NCBI RefSeq assembly: GCF_900156065.1
Contig: NZ_FTNF01000023.1
Coordinates: 1 to 64,000 of the forward strand
Direction of reading: 5' to 3'
DNA: 64,000 bases
Origin: Micromonospora avicenniae
GTDB taxonomy: Bacteria > Actinomycetota > Actinomycetes > Mycobacteriales > Micromonosporaceae
How positions within the stretch are numbered: the stretch's first letter is position 1; every line of letters starts with the position of its first letter. The notes beneath the pieces are model-generated. The model saw only the letters and a program-made list of their open reading frames with translations, was not told the origin of the DNA and did no database searches. The position numbers were made by a program, and so were the translations under genes. Of the stretch, positions 52,950 to 61,664 are shown one piece after another.

Positions 52950-55442
52950 TCAGCGCTCGGCCGGGGTGGTGGTGGCAGTTCCGGTGCGGTGGAGGCGACC
53001 CGATGCCCAGTCGACGTGGGCCGGCTCCGGGTGGTCAGGCAGGGTGTCCGCGCGCAGGCTCAGCGCGGCGGCGCCGGTGATGTCGACGTCGATGTCGAGT
53101 GGCGGCTCACCGGCGCGGACGTCGGCGCTGAACAGCTCGGCCCCGTCGGCGTGCACGCTCATCCGGGCGGCGGTGCCGGGGGTCTCGTCGTCGACGCCGA
53201 TGCGGGCGGTGAACCGGTCGGCCGAACCGCCCAGGTAGAGCTCGATCCGCGACGGCGTGGACGCGCCGAACCCGTCGTCGAACTCGGTGCCCGCGATACT
53301 CATGCGGCGGCCGTCGCCCGGGTTGCCGCCACCGTTGCTCTGGTCGCGTTCGATCGGGCCGCTCTCGTTGTCGAACGCGACCATGGTCATGGCCGACAGG
53401 CGATGGGGTCCGGGCGTCAGCGGTCGGAACAGGCGGGCGTGCGCCACGACCGGGACGCCGTCCTCGCCCGGCATCTCGACCGTGATCACCCCGGCTCGGC
53501 CGGGTGCCAGGGCGGCGGGCGCGTTGAGCTTCCAGCGGTCGCCGTCGAGATGTTGCGCCGACCAGCCGGGCGGTAGCCGCAGGTGTCCGCCGGTCCGCAG
53601 GACGGCCGTGCCGTCCGGGCCGAGCAGTTGAACGGGCGGGTCCACCCTCGGGGCGGTGTGCTCGGGCCGCTCGACGGCCCGGTGCAGCCGCGTACCGCGG
53701 GCGGCCACGATGGCGACGAAGCCGCCGTCGTCCGCCACGTCGACGACCAGTTTGTCGTCGACGGGCCGCCGGTCGGAGACCAGGCCACCCTCGGCGCCGT
53801 CGCCGACGATCCACGCGTCGGCCGGCCCGAGCGCCAGCCGGTCGAGCGGGACGGTGAGACGACGCGCCGGGCCGGTGGCGATGCCGCCGACGAACCAGCG
53901 GTCGCCGTGACGGCGGGCGATGACAGCCTCGTGGTCGGGGTCGCCGGCCAGCAGCACCGTCTCGTCCCATGCGGGCGCGAGTTCCGCGAGGAACCGCGCG
54001 GCGTCCGGCTTGGCGAGGTACGCGTCGACGTCGTCGGCGAAGTGGGTGATGCCGCATTCGAACGCGACGCTGAGCGCGAGTTCGTGGCCGTCGCTCGTGG
54101 TCCGTCCCGGCGCGCCGAACGCGACAGGCGTGTAGTCCATCGCGCCGACGACGTTGCGGGTGAACGGCTGGATCACGTTGTGCGCGGCGGTCAGGGGGGT
54201 GTCCTGGTAGAAGACGTAGTACTCGCTGCCGCGAATGGCTTCGTACCCGATGACCTGCGGCCAGGTCCGCGACCACCCGCGCGGGATGACCGAGCCGTGG
54301 AAGTTCACGTGCAGGCCGAGCCGGGCGGTCTCGGCGAGGATCGTGTCGTACCAGCGGTAGCGGTCCTTCGACTCGGACTCCATGAAGTCGACCTTGATGC
54401 CGGCGACGCCCCACGACCGCCACAGGGCGAGCTTCGCCAGATTCTCCGGCCCGTCGAGGTCGTGCCAGACCACCCACAGATGCACCTGGATGCCGCGTCG
54501 GCTCGCGTAGGCGACGATCTCGGGCACCCACGTCTCGTCCCAGCCGCAGTCGATCAGGAGGTGCTCCCACCCGAGTCGGGCGGCGACGTCGACGAAGTGC
54601 CGCTGCCGGTGCAGCTGCGCCCCGGAGTAGAAGTCCGACCACCACGACCAGGCCGCACGTCCCGGCCGCACCCACTGCGCGCCGGCGAACGAGTCGAGTG
54701 GGGCTGGCGCCAACTCGTCCACGAAACGGCTCTCGACGATCCCGGCGAGGTCCCCGATCATGAAGACCCGCCAGGGGGTCACCGGGCCGCGGGTGATCTC
54801 GACCGGCTCGTCGGCCAGCGTGAACCGCACCTCGCCGCCGCCCTCGATCTCGGCGTGGGCGCCGCTGAAGCGGCCGTCGATCGCCGCCTCGGTGAGCAGG
54901 AGGTACACCCCTGCCCGGGGTGAGCGGACGAGCAGCGGGAACCCGTATGCCCCGGGACGCAGCTCGGCGAGGTCGGCGCCGAAACGTGGCGTCTCGTACC
55001 AGGTCTGGTAGTCGAGCGCCCACACGCGGGCGTTCGGCTCGAAGGTGAGTCGGGTGCGGTCGGCGTCGAGGCGGCCGTGGCCCTCCAGCCGGGCGAGCGC
55101 GTAGCGGACGGCCACCCCGTCCCCGCTCGCCCGGACGTGGATCTGCCACTCGACGCCGCTGTCGTGGCGCAGCTCGTGAACCGTCTCGAGGTGCGTGTAC
55201 CGGTGGGTGCCCGTCGCCTTGCCGGAGCGGGCGGTCCACTCGTCGGTGATCTCACGGACGTGGGACCGGAGGAGGACGGAACCGGCGTCCAGGTCGACGC
55301 CGCCGACGCGGATGCCCAGCCGGACCCCGTCGAGGACGACCCGTCCGGCGCGCCGCACCGTCAGGACGACGGCGTCCGCTCGCGTCTCCACCTGCGGCTC
55401 GACGCGCTCGGGCAGCGCCGCCGTCCCAATTTCGTTGACCAC
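52950..55442 (-). CDS. GH97 glycosidase (retaining alpha-galactosidase type) with NPCBM domain
   Basis: The 830-residue frame starts at a GTG after GGAGA; an ATG at 55601 with GGAGGGGG would add 53 residues. The N-terminal sandwich (about 12-270) precedes a TIM barrel (WSWWSDFYSGAQ, LIDCGWDETW). GIKVDFMESE carries an Asp at the nucleophile place of retaining GH97 enzymes, and YEAIRGSEYY the acid/base Glu. This points to an alpha-galactosidase or beta-L-arabinopyranosidase, not a SusB-type glucosidase. An NPCBM domain (about 690-820; FDDGFGASTPSRIELYL) closes the protein. No export signal is evident, so imported sugar may be cut inside the cell. Confidence 0.85.
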   Translation of the reverse strand: MVNEIGTAALPERVEPQVETRADAVVLTVRRAGRVVLDGVRLGIRVGGVDLDAGSVLLRSHVREITDEWTARSGKATGTHRYTHLETVHELRHDSGVEWQIHVRASGDGVAVRYALARLEGHGRLDADRTRLTFEPNARVWALDYQTWYETPRFGADLAELRPGAYGFPLLVRSPRAGVYLLLTEAAIDGRFSGAHAEIEGGGEVRFTLADEPVEITRGPVTPWRVFMIGDLAGIVESRFVDELAPAPLDSFAGAQWVRPGRAAWSWWSDFYSGAQLHRQRHFVDVAARLGWEHLLIDCGWDETWVPEIVAYASRRGIQVHLWVVWHDLDGPENLAKLALWRSWGVAGIKVDFMESESKDRYRWYDTILAETARLGLHVNFHGSVIPRGWSRTWPQVIGYEAIRGSEYYVFYQDTPLTAAHNVIQPFTRNVVGAMDYTPVAFGAPGRTTSDGHELALSVAFECGITHFADDVDAYLAKPDAARFLAELAPAWDETVLLAGDPDHEAVIARRHGDRWFVGGIATGPARRLTVPLDRLALGPADAWIVGDGAEGGLVSDRRPVDDKLVVDVADDGGFVAIVAARGTRLHRAVERPEHTAPRVDPPVQLLGPDGTAVLRTGGHLRLPPGWSAQHLDGDRWKLNAPAALAPGRAGVITVEMPGEDGVPVVAHARLFRPLTPGPHRLSAMTMVAFDNESGPIERDQSNGGGNPGDGRRMSIAGTEFDDGFGASTPSRIELYLGGSADRFTARIGVDDETPGTAARMSVHADGAELFSADVRAGEPPLDIDVDITGAAALSLRADTLPDHPEPAHVDWASGRLHRTGTATTTPAER

Positions 55443-55847
55443 ACCGTCTCCGTGCCGTGCGAGGGGGCCGAACGGGCGGATCCCCTGCTCGGCGGCTTCC
55501 GACGCTAGGTTCACGGCAGCCCGGCGGGAATGTTCAATCGCATTCGCGGCCTGGACGATTCGCTGCTCTATGGAGGGCCGCGCGGCAGCGAAACGCTGCA
55601 TGCGGCCCCCTCCACAGGGACGATCAGCGCGCGACGGGTGACTGCGCGGGCGCTCTCCGACGCGGTTATTGCTCAGCGTGACCGTGGTCTCCGCGGGACT
55701 GGGACCACCTCGGGAGCTTGCTTGACTACGACAGTCCGACTGGCCGGCGGGGAGGCCGGAGGGAGCAACCGGGCTGGTGATCGTAAGGTGGAACGGCTCC
55801 ACCGGATCCTGCCGGGCGCACCTCGTGCCCCTCTGTCTGGTGGATGG
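55443..55847. other. Region upstream of the GH97 operon
   Basis: No separate gene is recognised in these 405 bp. GAATG-8 nt-CATTC at 55528-55545 is a weak inverted repeat that could bind the AraC-type regulator. A good ribosome-binding site before an in-frame ATG at 55601 leaves open a longer GH97 start. Confidence 0.35.
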
Positions 55848-56495
55848 TCAGCGGTAGGTCGTGCCGGTCGGCGTGAAGACGAAGGTCTCAGCAAAGGGTC
55901 CGTCACCGTGGCGGACGGCCAGAAGCACTGGCGGGGATTCGGACTGTGGCTCTGTGGCGGTCCAGTCGTAGGTGCTGGCGAAGTGCAGGCAAACCAGCCC
56001 GCTAGCACGGTCGGTGGCGTAGGCCAAGGTCTTGGGATAGCGGGGATTGCTGCTGCCGAACGACACGGAGGGTGACCCGAGTTCCGCCAGGACCTCGTCG
56101 AGGGAGCGGTCTTGTGCACACCACCGGGTGGCTTCGTCGCGCAGTGGCCGGAGGTCGTCTTCGGGGAGGGTCCGGTCGACCGTGAGCCAGCCGTGGCGCC
56201 AGGCGATGTCGGCGTAGACAGAGGCCACCGCGCCGTCGTCGCGGTATCCAGGCAGAATCTGAGCGAAGGCTCCGTGCACGCCGAGAGAGGTGAACGCTTC
56301 CCGCTTTCCGAGCTGCCCGTACTCCGCCTGCCAGACCTCATCGAGACCATCGATGTAGGCCACCGCGTCCATGGTCAGTCGCAAGGTGATCTCACCGCCG
56401 TACATCCCCGGCCGGCGCAGGGCGTGGTTGAGCCGCCGCACGTGGTACTCACGCACCTCACCCAGGTCGGGCCGGCCCGCGCCATCAGCCTTCAC
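55848..56495 (-). CDS. Unknown protein, second gene of a pair
   Basis: The 215-residue protein contains RRLNHALRRPGMYGGEITLR, ADIAWRHGWLTVDRTLPEDD and LVCLHFASTYDWTATEPQ. The pattern suggests a mixed alpha/beta cytosolic protein. It starts 12 bp after the preceding 125-residue gene, so they form an operon. Neither is recognised. Such small paired genes can be immunity or accessory proteins, but nothing here shows it. Confidence 0.6.
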   Translation of the reverse strand: MKADGAGRPDLGEVREYHVRRLNHALRRPGMYGGEITLRLTMDAVAYIDGLDEVWQAEYGQLGKREAFTSLGVHGAFAQILPGYRDDGAVASVYADIAWRHGWLTVDRTLPEDDLRPLRDEATRWCAQDRSLDEVLAELGSPSVSFGSSNPRYPKTLAYATDRASGLVCLHFASTYDWTATEPQSESPPVLLAVRHGDGPFAETFVFTPTGTTYR

Positions 56496-56507
56496 GTGCA
56501 GATCATT

Positions 56508-56885
56508 TCAGCCCTGCGAGGAGTGACTGATTGTCCTGCCGGCGTCCGTCTCGACCAGGGTGATGGCTCCGATCCAGCTGGTGTCATCGGGATAATCCCA
56601 GGCCGCAGGGTCAGCGAGTACCTGTGGAAGGTCATGCCTGGGTATGGGGTCACCTGGAACCAACCCTTTTCGTCCATCATCGGCGATCCACCGAGCATAA
56701 CGGCGGACCTCGACGAGGCCGCGATCAACCAGCGACAACAGGGTTTGAGCCAGTTCCTCCAGAGGCACGTCCTGCTCGACCGGGTCCAGGTCCCCGAAAA
56801 CGCCCGCCAAGATGTCCATCTCAAAGGCGTTGATGAAGAAGGCCCGTTCAACGTTCGACAGGCGCTTCCACTCTCGATGAATCAC
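56508..56885 (-). CDS. Unknown protein, first gene of a pair
   Basis: The 125-residue protein begins MIHREWKRLSNVERAFFINA and contains LAQTLLSLVDRGLVEVRRYA, which looks like a small winged-helix or helical domain. It ends in a part rich in Asp and Ser. It precedes the 215-residue gene by 12 bp. The function is unknown. Confidence 0.6.
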   Translation of the reverse strand: MIHREWKRLSNVERAFFINAFEMDILAGVFGDLDPVEQDVPLEELAQTLLSLVDRGLVEVRRYARWIADDGRKGLVPGDPIPRHDLPQVLADPAAWDYPDDTSWIGAITLVETDAGRTISHSSQG

Positions 56886-56931
56886 CTGGCGATCTTGACA
56901 CCTCCCACGGCTGCACCGTCGTCCAGTTCCG

Positions 56932-56973
56932 AACGGCCCCGACTATCGGAGTTCTCCGAGGGTCGGGGCCGTT
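56932..56973. terminator. Long hairpin after the MFS gene
   Basis: AACGGCCCCGAC pairs with GTCGGGGCCGTT (12 bp), and inside it TCGGAG pairs with CTCCGA around TT. It lies between the MFS stop and the next gene on the same strand and should end the MFS transcript. Confidence 0.72.
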
Positions 56974-57029
56974 TCCCGGATCGAACCCATGACGGAATCC
57001 AACCGTCGACCTACGCGTACGAGGGGCGT

Positions 57030-58622
57030 TTACCGGGCGACGGTGTCCCTCGTCGCGCGCGCTCCGGTCGTCGCTGCCTCGGCTAGGCCGGGCCGGTGAC
57101 CTCGGGCGAGGACGTACACGAAGAGCACGGCCATGACGGCGACGCCGGCCCACATGGCCTGCCGCCAGCCGTCGACGAAGGAATCCTGAGCGGCGCGGAT
57201 CAAGGCTTCGGCCCGGGGCCCGGCTCCGTCAGCGGAGGCGATGGCGTTGGCGATGCCGTCGCGGGCGGCGTCGGCGGCGCTGTCCGGCATACCGCCGAGC
57301 CGGGAGCCGATGGCATTGCGGTAGCCGGCGGACAGCACGGCGCCGAGCAGCGCGACCCCGAGCGCGGTGCCGAACTCCCTGGTGACGTCGTTGAGCGCGG
57401 AGGCCACACCTTGACGCTCCCGCGGCAGGGCGGAGGTGATGGCCTCGGTCGCGGGCGTCTGGCTCAACCCCATGCCGAGCCCCATGGGGAGCATGCCGGG
57501 CAGGACGGAGAGATATCCACCATCGACGGAGACGAAGGCGGCCATGAGGGCCAGACCCGCACCGCCGAGGAAGATGCCGGCGGCCATCGTCGAACGTCCA
57601 CCGATGTGCGCGGCCAGCCGTGGGGCGAGGCCGGAGGTGAGCATCATCGTCACCGCCATCGGCATGAGCGCCAGGGTGGCGCGCAGTCCGGACCAACCGA
57701 GGACCGCCTGGAAGTACGGGAAGAGGACGACGAAGATCCCTGCCTGCACGCCGAAGACCACCAGAAGCGTCACGGAGCCGCTGCTGAGGGACCGCTCACG
57801 GAAGAGGCGGACGTCGAGCAAGGGAGCCGACCGGCGTCGCTCCCACACCACGAACCCGACGGCGCCGATGACGCCGACGAGCAGGCTCAGCAGCGTCACC
57901 GGAGCGCTCCACCCCTGCACCGGGCCCTCGTGCAGGACGACGATGAGCCCGACCGCGGCGACCACGGAGGTCAGCGAACCGATGACGTCGAACCCGTGTT
58001 CCGACCTCTCCCGCGAGTTCGGTACCGAACGCAGCGTCATGGTGATGGCCACGGCGACGAGTACGACCGGCAGGACGAACAGCCACCGCCAGCTGGCCAG
58101 GTCCACCAGGGTCGCGGAGAGGTACATCCCCAGGATGCCGCCACCGCCGGCGACGCCGGTCCAGACACCTATCGCCTTGGCACGCTCGCCGTCCGGAAAC
58201 GTCGAGGTGATGACGGCCAGGGTGACCGGCATGATCATCGCTGCGCCGACACCGCCGAGCAGCCGCGCCGCGATCATGACTTCCGACGAGGTGGCGAGGC
58301 CGGCGGCCGCGCTCGCGACCGCGAAGACGACCAGGCCGGCGAGGAGTACGGGTCGGCGTCCCCATCGGTCGCCGAGAGCGCCGAGCGGTAGCAGCAGCGC
58401 GGCCAGGCTGATGGTGTAGATGTTGATGATCCACAGGACGGTGCTCTGCGAGGCGTGGAACGCGACGGCGATCTCCTGCTGGGCGACGTTCAGCCCGGAG
58501 ACGGAAGCGATGACCGCCATGAGGGCGATGCAGACCGCGATCAGGATCGCGCGACGCCGACGCGGGTCGTGGACCGTCGGGTCGACGGCGTCCGACTGAG
58601 CGGACAGGTCCGGGGAGAGCAT
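57030..58622 (-). CDS. MFS drug exporter, DHA2 (14-helix) family
   Basis: The 530-residue protein has about 14 membrane segments. Motif A is GALGDRWGRRPVLLAG and motif C-like glycines are in GVWTGVAGGGGILGMYLS, as in proton-driven QacA/EmrB-type exporters. GAAGGGAAA supports the ATG. Upstream on the same strand lies a methyltransferase gene, with a 12-bp hairpin between, and beyond it a divergent XRE-cupin regulator. The three may form a small detoxification unit. Confidence 0.9.
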   Translation of the reverse strand: MLSPDLSAQSDAVDPTVHDPRRRRAILIAVCIALMAVIASVSGLNVAQQEIAVAFHASQSTVLWIINIYTISLAALLLPLGALGDRWGRRPVLLAGLVVFAVASAAAGLATSSEVMIAARLLGGVGAAMIMPVTLAVITSTFPDGERAKAIGVWTGVAGGGGILGMYLSATLVDLASWRWLFVLPVVLVAVAITMTLRSVPNSRERSEHGFDVIGSLTSVVAAVGLIVVLHEGPVQGWSAPVTLLSLLVGVIGAVGFVVWERRRSAPLLDVRLFRERSLSSGSVTLLVVFGVQAGIFVVLFPYFQAVLGWSGLRATLALMPMAVTMMLTSGLAPRLAAHIGGRSTMAAGIFLGGAGLALMAAFVSVDGGYLSVLPGMLPMGLGMGLSQTPATEAITSALPRERQGVASALNDVTREFGTALGVALLGAVLSAGYRNAIGSRLGGMPDSAADAARDGIANAIASADGAGPRAEALIRAAQDSFVDGWRQAMWAGVAVMAVLFVYVLARGHRPGLAEAATTGARATRDTVAR

Positions 58623-58655
58623 GCGCGGTTTCCCTTCGAGAAGCGCAAGTTGATA

Positions 58656-58682
58656 CAGCGCCGGAGCGGTGCTCCGGCGCTG
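58656..58682. terminator. 12-bp hairpin between methyltransferase and MFS genes
   Basis: CAGCGCCGGAGC pairs with GCTCCGGCGCTG around GGT. It may terminate the methyltransferase transcript or attenuate read-through into the MFS gene. Confidence 0.6.
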
Positions 58683-58696
58683 AGCAGGTGGTGTGA

Positions 58697-59323
58697 TCAC
58701 GCGCGCCGGGTGGCGCGTACGACGACGTCGTGCAGCGGGACCGGCCGGCCGGGGACCGTGCGGAGCTGCTCCTCGGCGGTGGTGATCTCCCACCGGGTAC
58801 GGTCCAGGCCCGCGGTGATGTCCACGAGGGTGACCGAGGCCTCGGCGGGCGGGTGGTGCCCGTGCTCGCCAGCCGTCGGGGTGTGCAGGTGCCCGACGAT
58901 CAGCAGGGTGCCGCCGGGCGCCACCCAGGCGGAGATCCGGTCGTAGAAGGCCAGCTGCGGCATCGCCGGGTGCGCGTAGTGCGTCGTGACCAGGTCGAAG
59001 CGCACCTCCGGCTCCCAGACGGTCAGGTCCGCCTCGACCCACCGCACCTCCCCAGCCGTGGCGCTGGTCGCCGCACGCTCGGCGGCGAGGGCGAGGGCTT
59101 CGGGGGCGATGTCGACAGCGGTGACCTGCCAGCCGCGGGCGGCGAGCCAGATCGCCTCGGCGCCGGCGCCGCATCCAGCGTCGAGCGCGCTGCCGACCGC
59201 CAGGTCGCCGGTTTCCTGGATGAGGTACGGGTTCGGCGGTTTGCCGGCCATGGCGGTGGACGAGTCACCGTGCCGCCGGTGCCAGTGCTGGTCCCAGTAG
59301 TCCTTGTCGAATGCGTGGGTCAT
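58697..59323 (-). CDS. SAM-dependent methyltransferase
   Basis: The 208-residue class I methyltransferase has the SAM motif I ALDAGCGAGAEAIWLA, an acidic residue in VTAVDIAPEAL and motif IV FDLVTTHYAH. The N-terminus DKDYWDQHWHRRHG recalls thiol/tellurite-type (TehB-like) methyltransferases. The substrate is unknown. It diverges from an XRE-cupin regulator with a perfect palindrome between them. Confidence 0.86.
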   Translation of the reverse strand: MTHAFDKDYWDQHWHRRHGDSSTAMAGKPPNPYLIQETGDLAVGSALDAGCGAGAEAIWLAARGWQVTAVDIAPEALALAAERAATSATAGEVRWVEADLTVWEPEVRFDLVTTHYAHPAMPQLAFYDRISAWVAPGGTLLIVGHLHTPTAGEHGHHPPAEASVTLVDITAGLDRTRWEITTAEEQLRTVPGRPVPLHDVVVRATRRA

Positions 59324-59354
59324 GTCGGCGATCCTGACCGCGTACCGGACGAAC

Positions 59355-59372
59355 CGGCAAAGTTCTTTGCCG
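59355..59372. promoter_or_regulatory. Perfect palindrome CGGCAAAGTTCTTTGCCG
   Basis: This 18-bp perfect palindrome lies in the 66-bp gap between the divergent methyltransferase and XRE-cupin genes. It is 17 bp from the regulator's start, so it is the probable operator for both directions. Confidence 0.68.
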
Positions 59373-59389
59373 AATGGAAAACTGGGGCG

Positions 59390-59986
59390 ATGAACGAGGA
59401 CGTGGACCGGACGCTCGACGCCGTCGGCCCGAGGCTGAAGCAGCTTCGAGCCCGCCGCGACATCACGCTCACCGACCTGGCGAAGGAGACCGGCATCTCC
59501 GCCAGTACGCTCTCCCGGCTCGAGGCGGGCCTGCGGCGCCCCACGCTCGAACAGCTCCTCCCGCTCGCCCGCGTCTACGGCGTCACCATCGACGAGCTCG
59601 TCGGCGCGCCACCGACCGGTGATCCCCGCGTCAACCTGCGCCCCATCGCCGCCGGCGACGGATCGACCATCCTGCCGCTGACCCGCCGGCCCGGCGGCAT
59701 CCAGGCCTACAAGTTCGTCCTCCCGGCCGGGCGCGACGACCGCGAACCGGACCTGCGCACCCACGAGGGCTACGACTGGGTGTACGTCCTCAACGGCACG
59801 CTACGTCTGGTCCTCGGCGAGCACGACCTCATCCTTCGAGGCGGGGAGGCCGCCGAGTTCGACACCCGCACCCCGCACTGGTTCGGGTCCACCAGCGCCG
59901 GTCCCGTCGAGTTCCTCAGCCTCGTCGGCAGGCAGGGCGAACGCGTGCACGTCCGCGCCGCACCGGGATCGACTCCGAGCCGGTAG
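59390..59986 (+). CDS. XRE-cupin transcriptional regulator
   Basis: The 198-residue protein has an XRE helix-turn-helix (about 13-70; ITLTDLAKETGISASTLSRL) and a C-terminal cupin (about 105-190; HEGYDWVYVLNGTLRLVLGE, FDTRTPHWFGS). Such proteins sense a small ligand through the cupin. The adjacent palindrome suggests that it controls itself and the methyltransferase-MFS genes. Confidence 0.88.
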   Translation: MNEDVDRTLDAVGPRLKQLRARRDITLTDLAKETGISASTLSRLEAGLRRPTLEQLLPLARVYGVTIDELVGAPPTGDPRVNLRPIAAGDGSTILPLTRRPGGIQAYKFVLPAGRDDREPDLRTHEGYDWVYVLNGTLRLVLGEHDLILRGGEAAEFDTRTPHWFGSTSAGPVEFLSLVGRQGERVHVRAAPGSTPSR

Positions 59987-60079
59987 TGATCGTGGGCCTG
60001 CCGGACAGCCGGCGGCGGTGCGGCAGGCGACGATCATCAAACGAGGTGGATCAGCCAGGTCGCACCTGCCCGGTGACCG

Positions 60080-60958
60080 CTAATCCAGGCTCGCCAGTTC
60101 GTCCGCCGACAGGCGAAGCGCCCCGGCGGCCACGTTCTCGACCAGGTGGTCCGGATTGCCCGTACCGGGGATGGCCAGCACGTGCGGTCCGCGAGCCAGC
60201 GTCCAGGCGATCCGGACCTGCGCCGGCGTGGCGCCGTGCGCACGTGCGATGGCGAGGATCGCTTCGCTGTCGGCGACACCGCCGGCGTCACGTCCGTCAC
60301 CGGCGATCGAGTAGAACGGCACGAACGCGACGCCCTGCTCGCCACACGTGCGGAGGGTCTTGTCGCTGAGGCGATTGTCGATGCCGTACGCGTTCTGCAC
60401 GCACACGACGGGGGCGATCGCCTGGGCCTGTGCGAGATGTTGCGGGCGGACATTGGAGATGCCCAGGTGCCGGATCAGGCCGGCGTCGCGCAGTTCGGCC
60501 AGCGCGCCGAAGTGTTCGGCGATCGAGTCGAGGCCGTGCTGGCGCAGGTTCACCACGTCCAGGTGGTCGCGGCCGAGCTGGCGCAGGTTCTCCTCGACCT
60601 GCCCCCGTAGTTGATCCGGCCGGGCCAGCGGCAACCAATCGCCGGACGGGTCCCGGCCGGGACCGACCTTCGTGGCGATGACCAGATCGTCGGGGTACGG
60701 CGCCAGCGCCCGGTTGATCAGCTCGTTGGCCGAACGCAGCCGGGAGAAGTAGAACGCCGCGGTGTCGATGTGGTTCACGCCCAACTCGACGGCACGGCGC
60801 AGCACGCCGATGACCCGATCGCGGTCGCTCGGCGTGCCGCCGCTGTCGAACGCGGCGCCGCCCGTCAACCGCATCGCGCCGAACCCGATCCGGTTGACTG
60901 TCATGTCGCCGAGCGTCCAGGTCCCCGCCGACGCCGCAGTGATCTCATGAGTAGGCAT
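60080..60958 (-). CDS. Aldo/keto reductase
   Basis: The 292-residue protein has the AKR barrel. It shows GVNHIDTAAFYF (catalytic Asp and probable Tyr), VIATKVGPGRD (Lys) and HLGISNVRPQHL, with the NADPH-binding C-terminus VLAIPGTGNPDHLVEN. The usual catalytic His position reads NLRQHGL. It is a cytosolic oxidoreductase of unknown substrate. It stands alone. Confidence 0.88.
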   Translation of the reverse strand: MPTHEITAASAGTWTLGDMTVNRIGFGAMRLTGGAAFDSGGTPSDRDRVIGVLRRAVELGVNHIDTAAFYFSRLRSANELINRALAPYPDDLVIATKVGPGRDPSGDWLPLARPDQLRGQVEENLRQLGRDHLDVVNLRQHGLDSIAEHFGALAELRDAGLIRHLGISNVRPQHLAQAQAIAPVVCVQNAYGIDNRLSDKTLRTCGEQGVAFVPFYSIAGDGRDAGGVADSEAILAIARAHGATPAQVRIAWTLARGPHVLAIPGTGNPDHLVENVAAGALRLSADELASLD

Positions 60959-61137
60959 CGGACGAACATAGCCACGCCCGCTGACCTGCGCAGTCGGTCG
61001 CGTGCCCGATGGCGCCCCACCAAGATCACTGTTACGTTACTTATGGGCAGGGGGTTGTGCGACCCGGAGCATGGCGGGCCCCACGGGTTCCCGATGGGCC
61101 GATGCGGCGACTTGGATCGCCGATCAGTGGCAGCCGG

Positions 61138-61455
61138 TCAGAGGCGCACATCGAGAAGAAGTGGCACGTTCACCTCGCCATCGAGCACCTCGGCCAGGAC
61201 CGCCTTGTGCTCGGCGTCGATAGGGAACGGCGACTCCTGGAAAGCGCGCGCGGCCGCCTCGTAGTCGGCCGACTCCACGGCGTAGACGAAGACCGGCCCG
61301 TTCGTCGTTTCAAGAATGAAGCCCTGTTCGTGGGTGACGCCCTCGTTGACGAACGTCTCCCGGATCTCGTCGGCCCGGCGCGTGGCCTCGGCGAGCCATG
61401 CCCTGAGCTGCTCGACCTTGTCCGGCCGCACCCGCGACACCTTGATCTTGAGCAT
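61138..61455 (-). CDS. DUF6176-like small protein
   Basis: The 105-residue protein begins MLKIKVSRVRPDKVEQLRAW. The start at 61455 has AGGAG eight bases upstream; the in-frame ATG at 61461 is too close to it. It has a ferredoxin-like (dimeric alpha-beta barrel) pattern with HEQGFILETTNGPVFVYAVE and ends EVLDGEVNVPLLLDVRL. It is probably a small monooxygenase-like or binding protein of unknown role. Confidence 0.68.
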   Translation of the reverse strand: MLKIKVSRVRPDKVEQLRAWLAEATRRADEIRETFVNEGVTHEQGFILETTNGPVFVYAVESADYEAAARAFQESPFPIDAEHKAVLAEVLDGEVNVPLLLDVRL

Positions 61456-61609
61456 TCGCATCTCTCCTACTGAGCCACGGTCACGACTACCCACACGAGG
61501 CTATCGAGGTGCCCGTCGCCGGATCGCCGCGCCCGCACGGCGCACTGCCGCCGGCCACGACGACGTGGAGGTGGACAGCCCAGTAAGGCTTGTCTCCCTG
61601 GCACGGGAC

Positions 61610-61639
61610 CGGGGCCCCCGATCGTGCTCGGGGGCCCCG
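61610..61639. terminator. 12-bp hairpin after the enolase gene
   Basis: CGGGGCCCCCGA pairs perfectly with TCGGGGGCCCCG around TCGTGC, 25 bp past the enolase stop. Confidence 0.75.
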
Positions 61640-61664
61640 CGTGGTCTCCACCGCTACCTGCTGT

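Noticed and set aside
56975..57012. tRNA 3'-end-like string (GGGTTCGATCC on the minus strand) beside the MFS terminator, as a possible attachment site
   Set aside because: The T stem pairs badly, no other arm is present, and the string is short enough to occur by chance beside a strong terminator.
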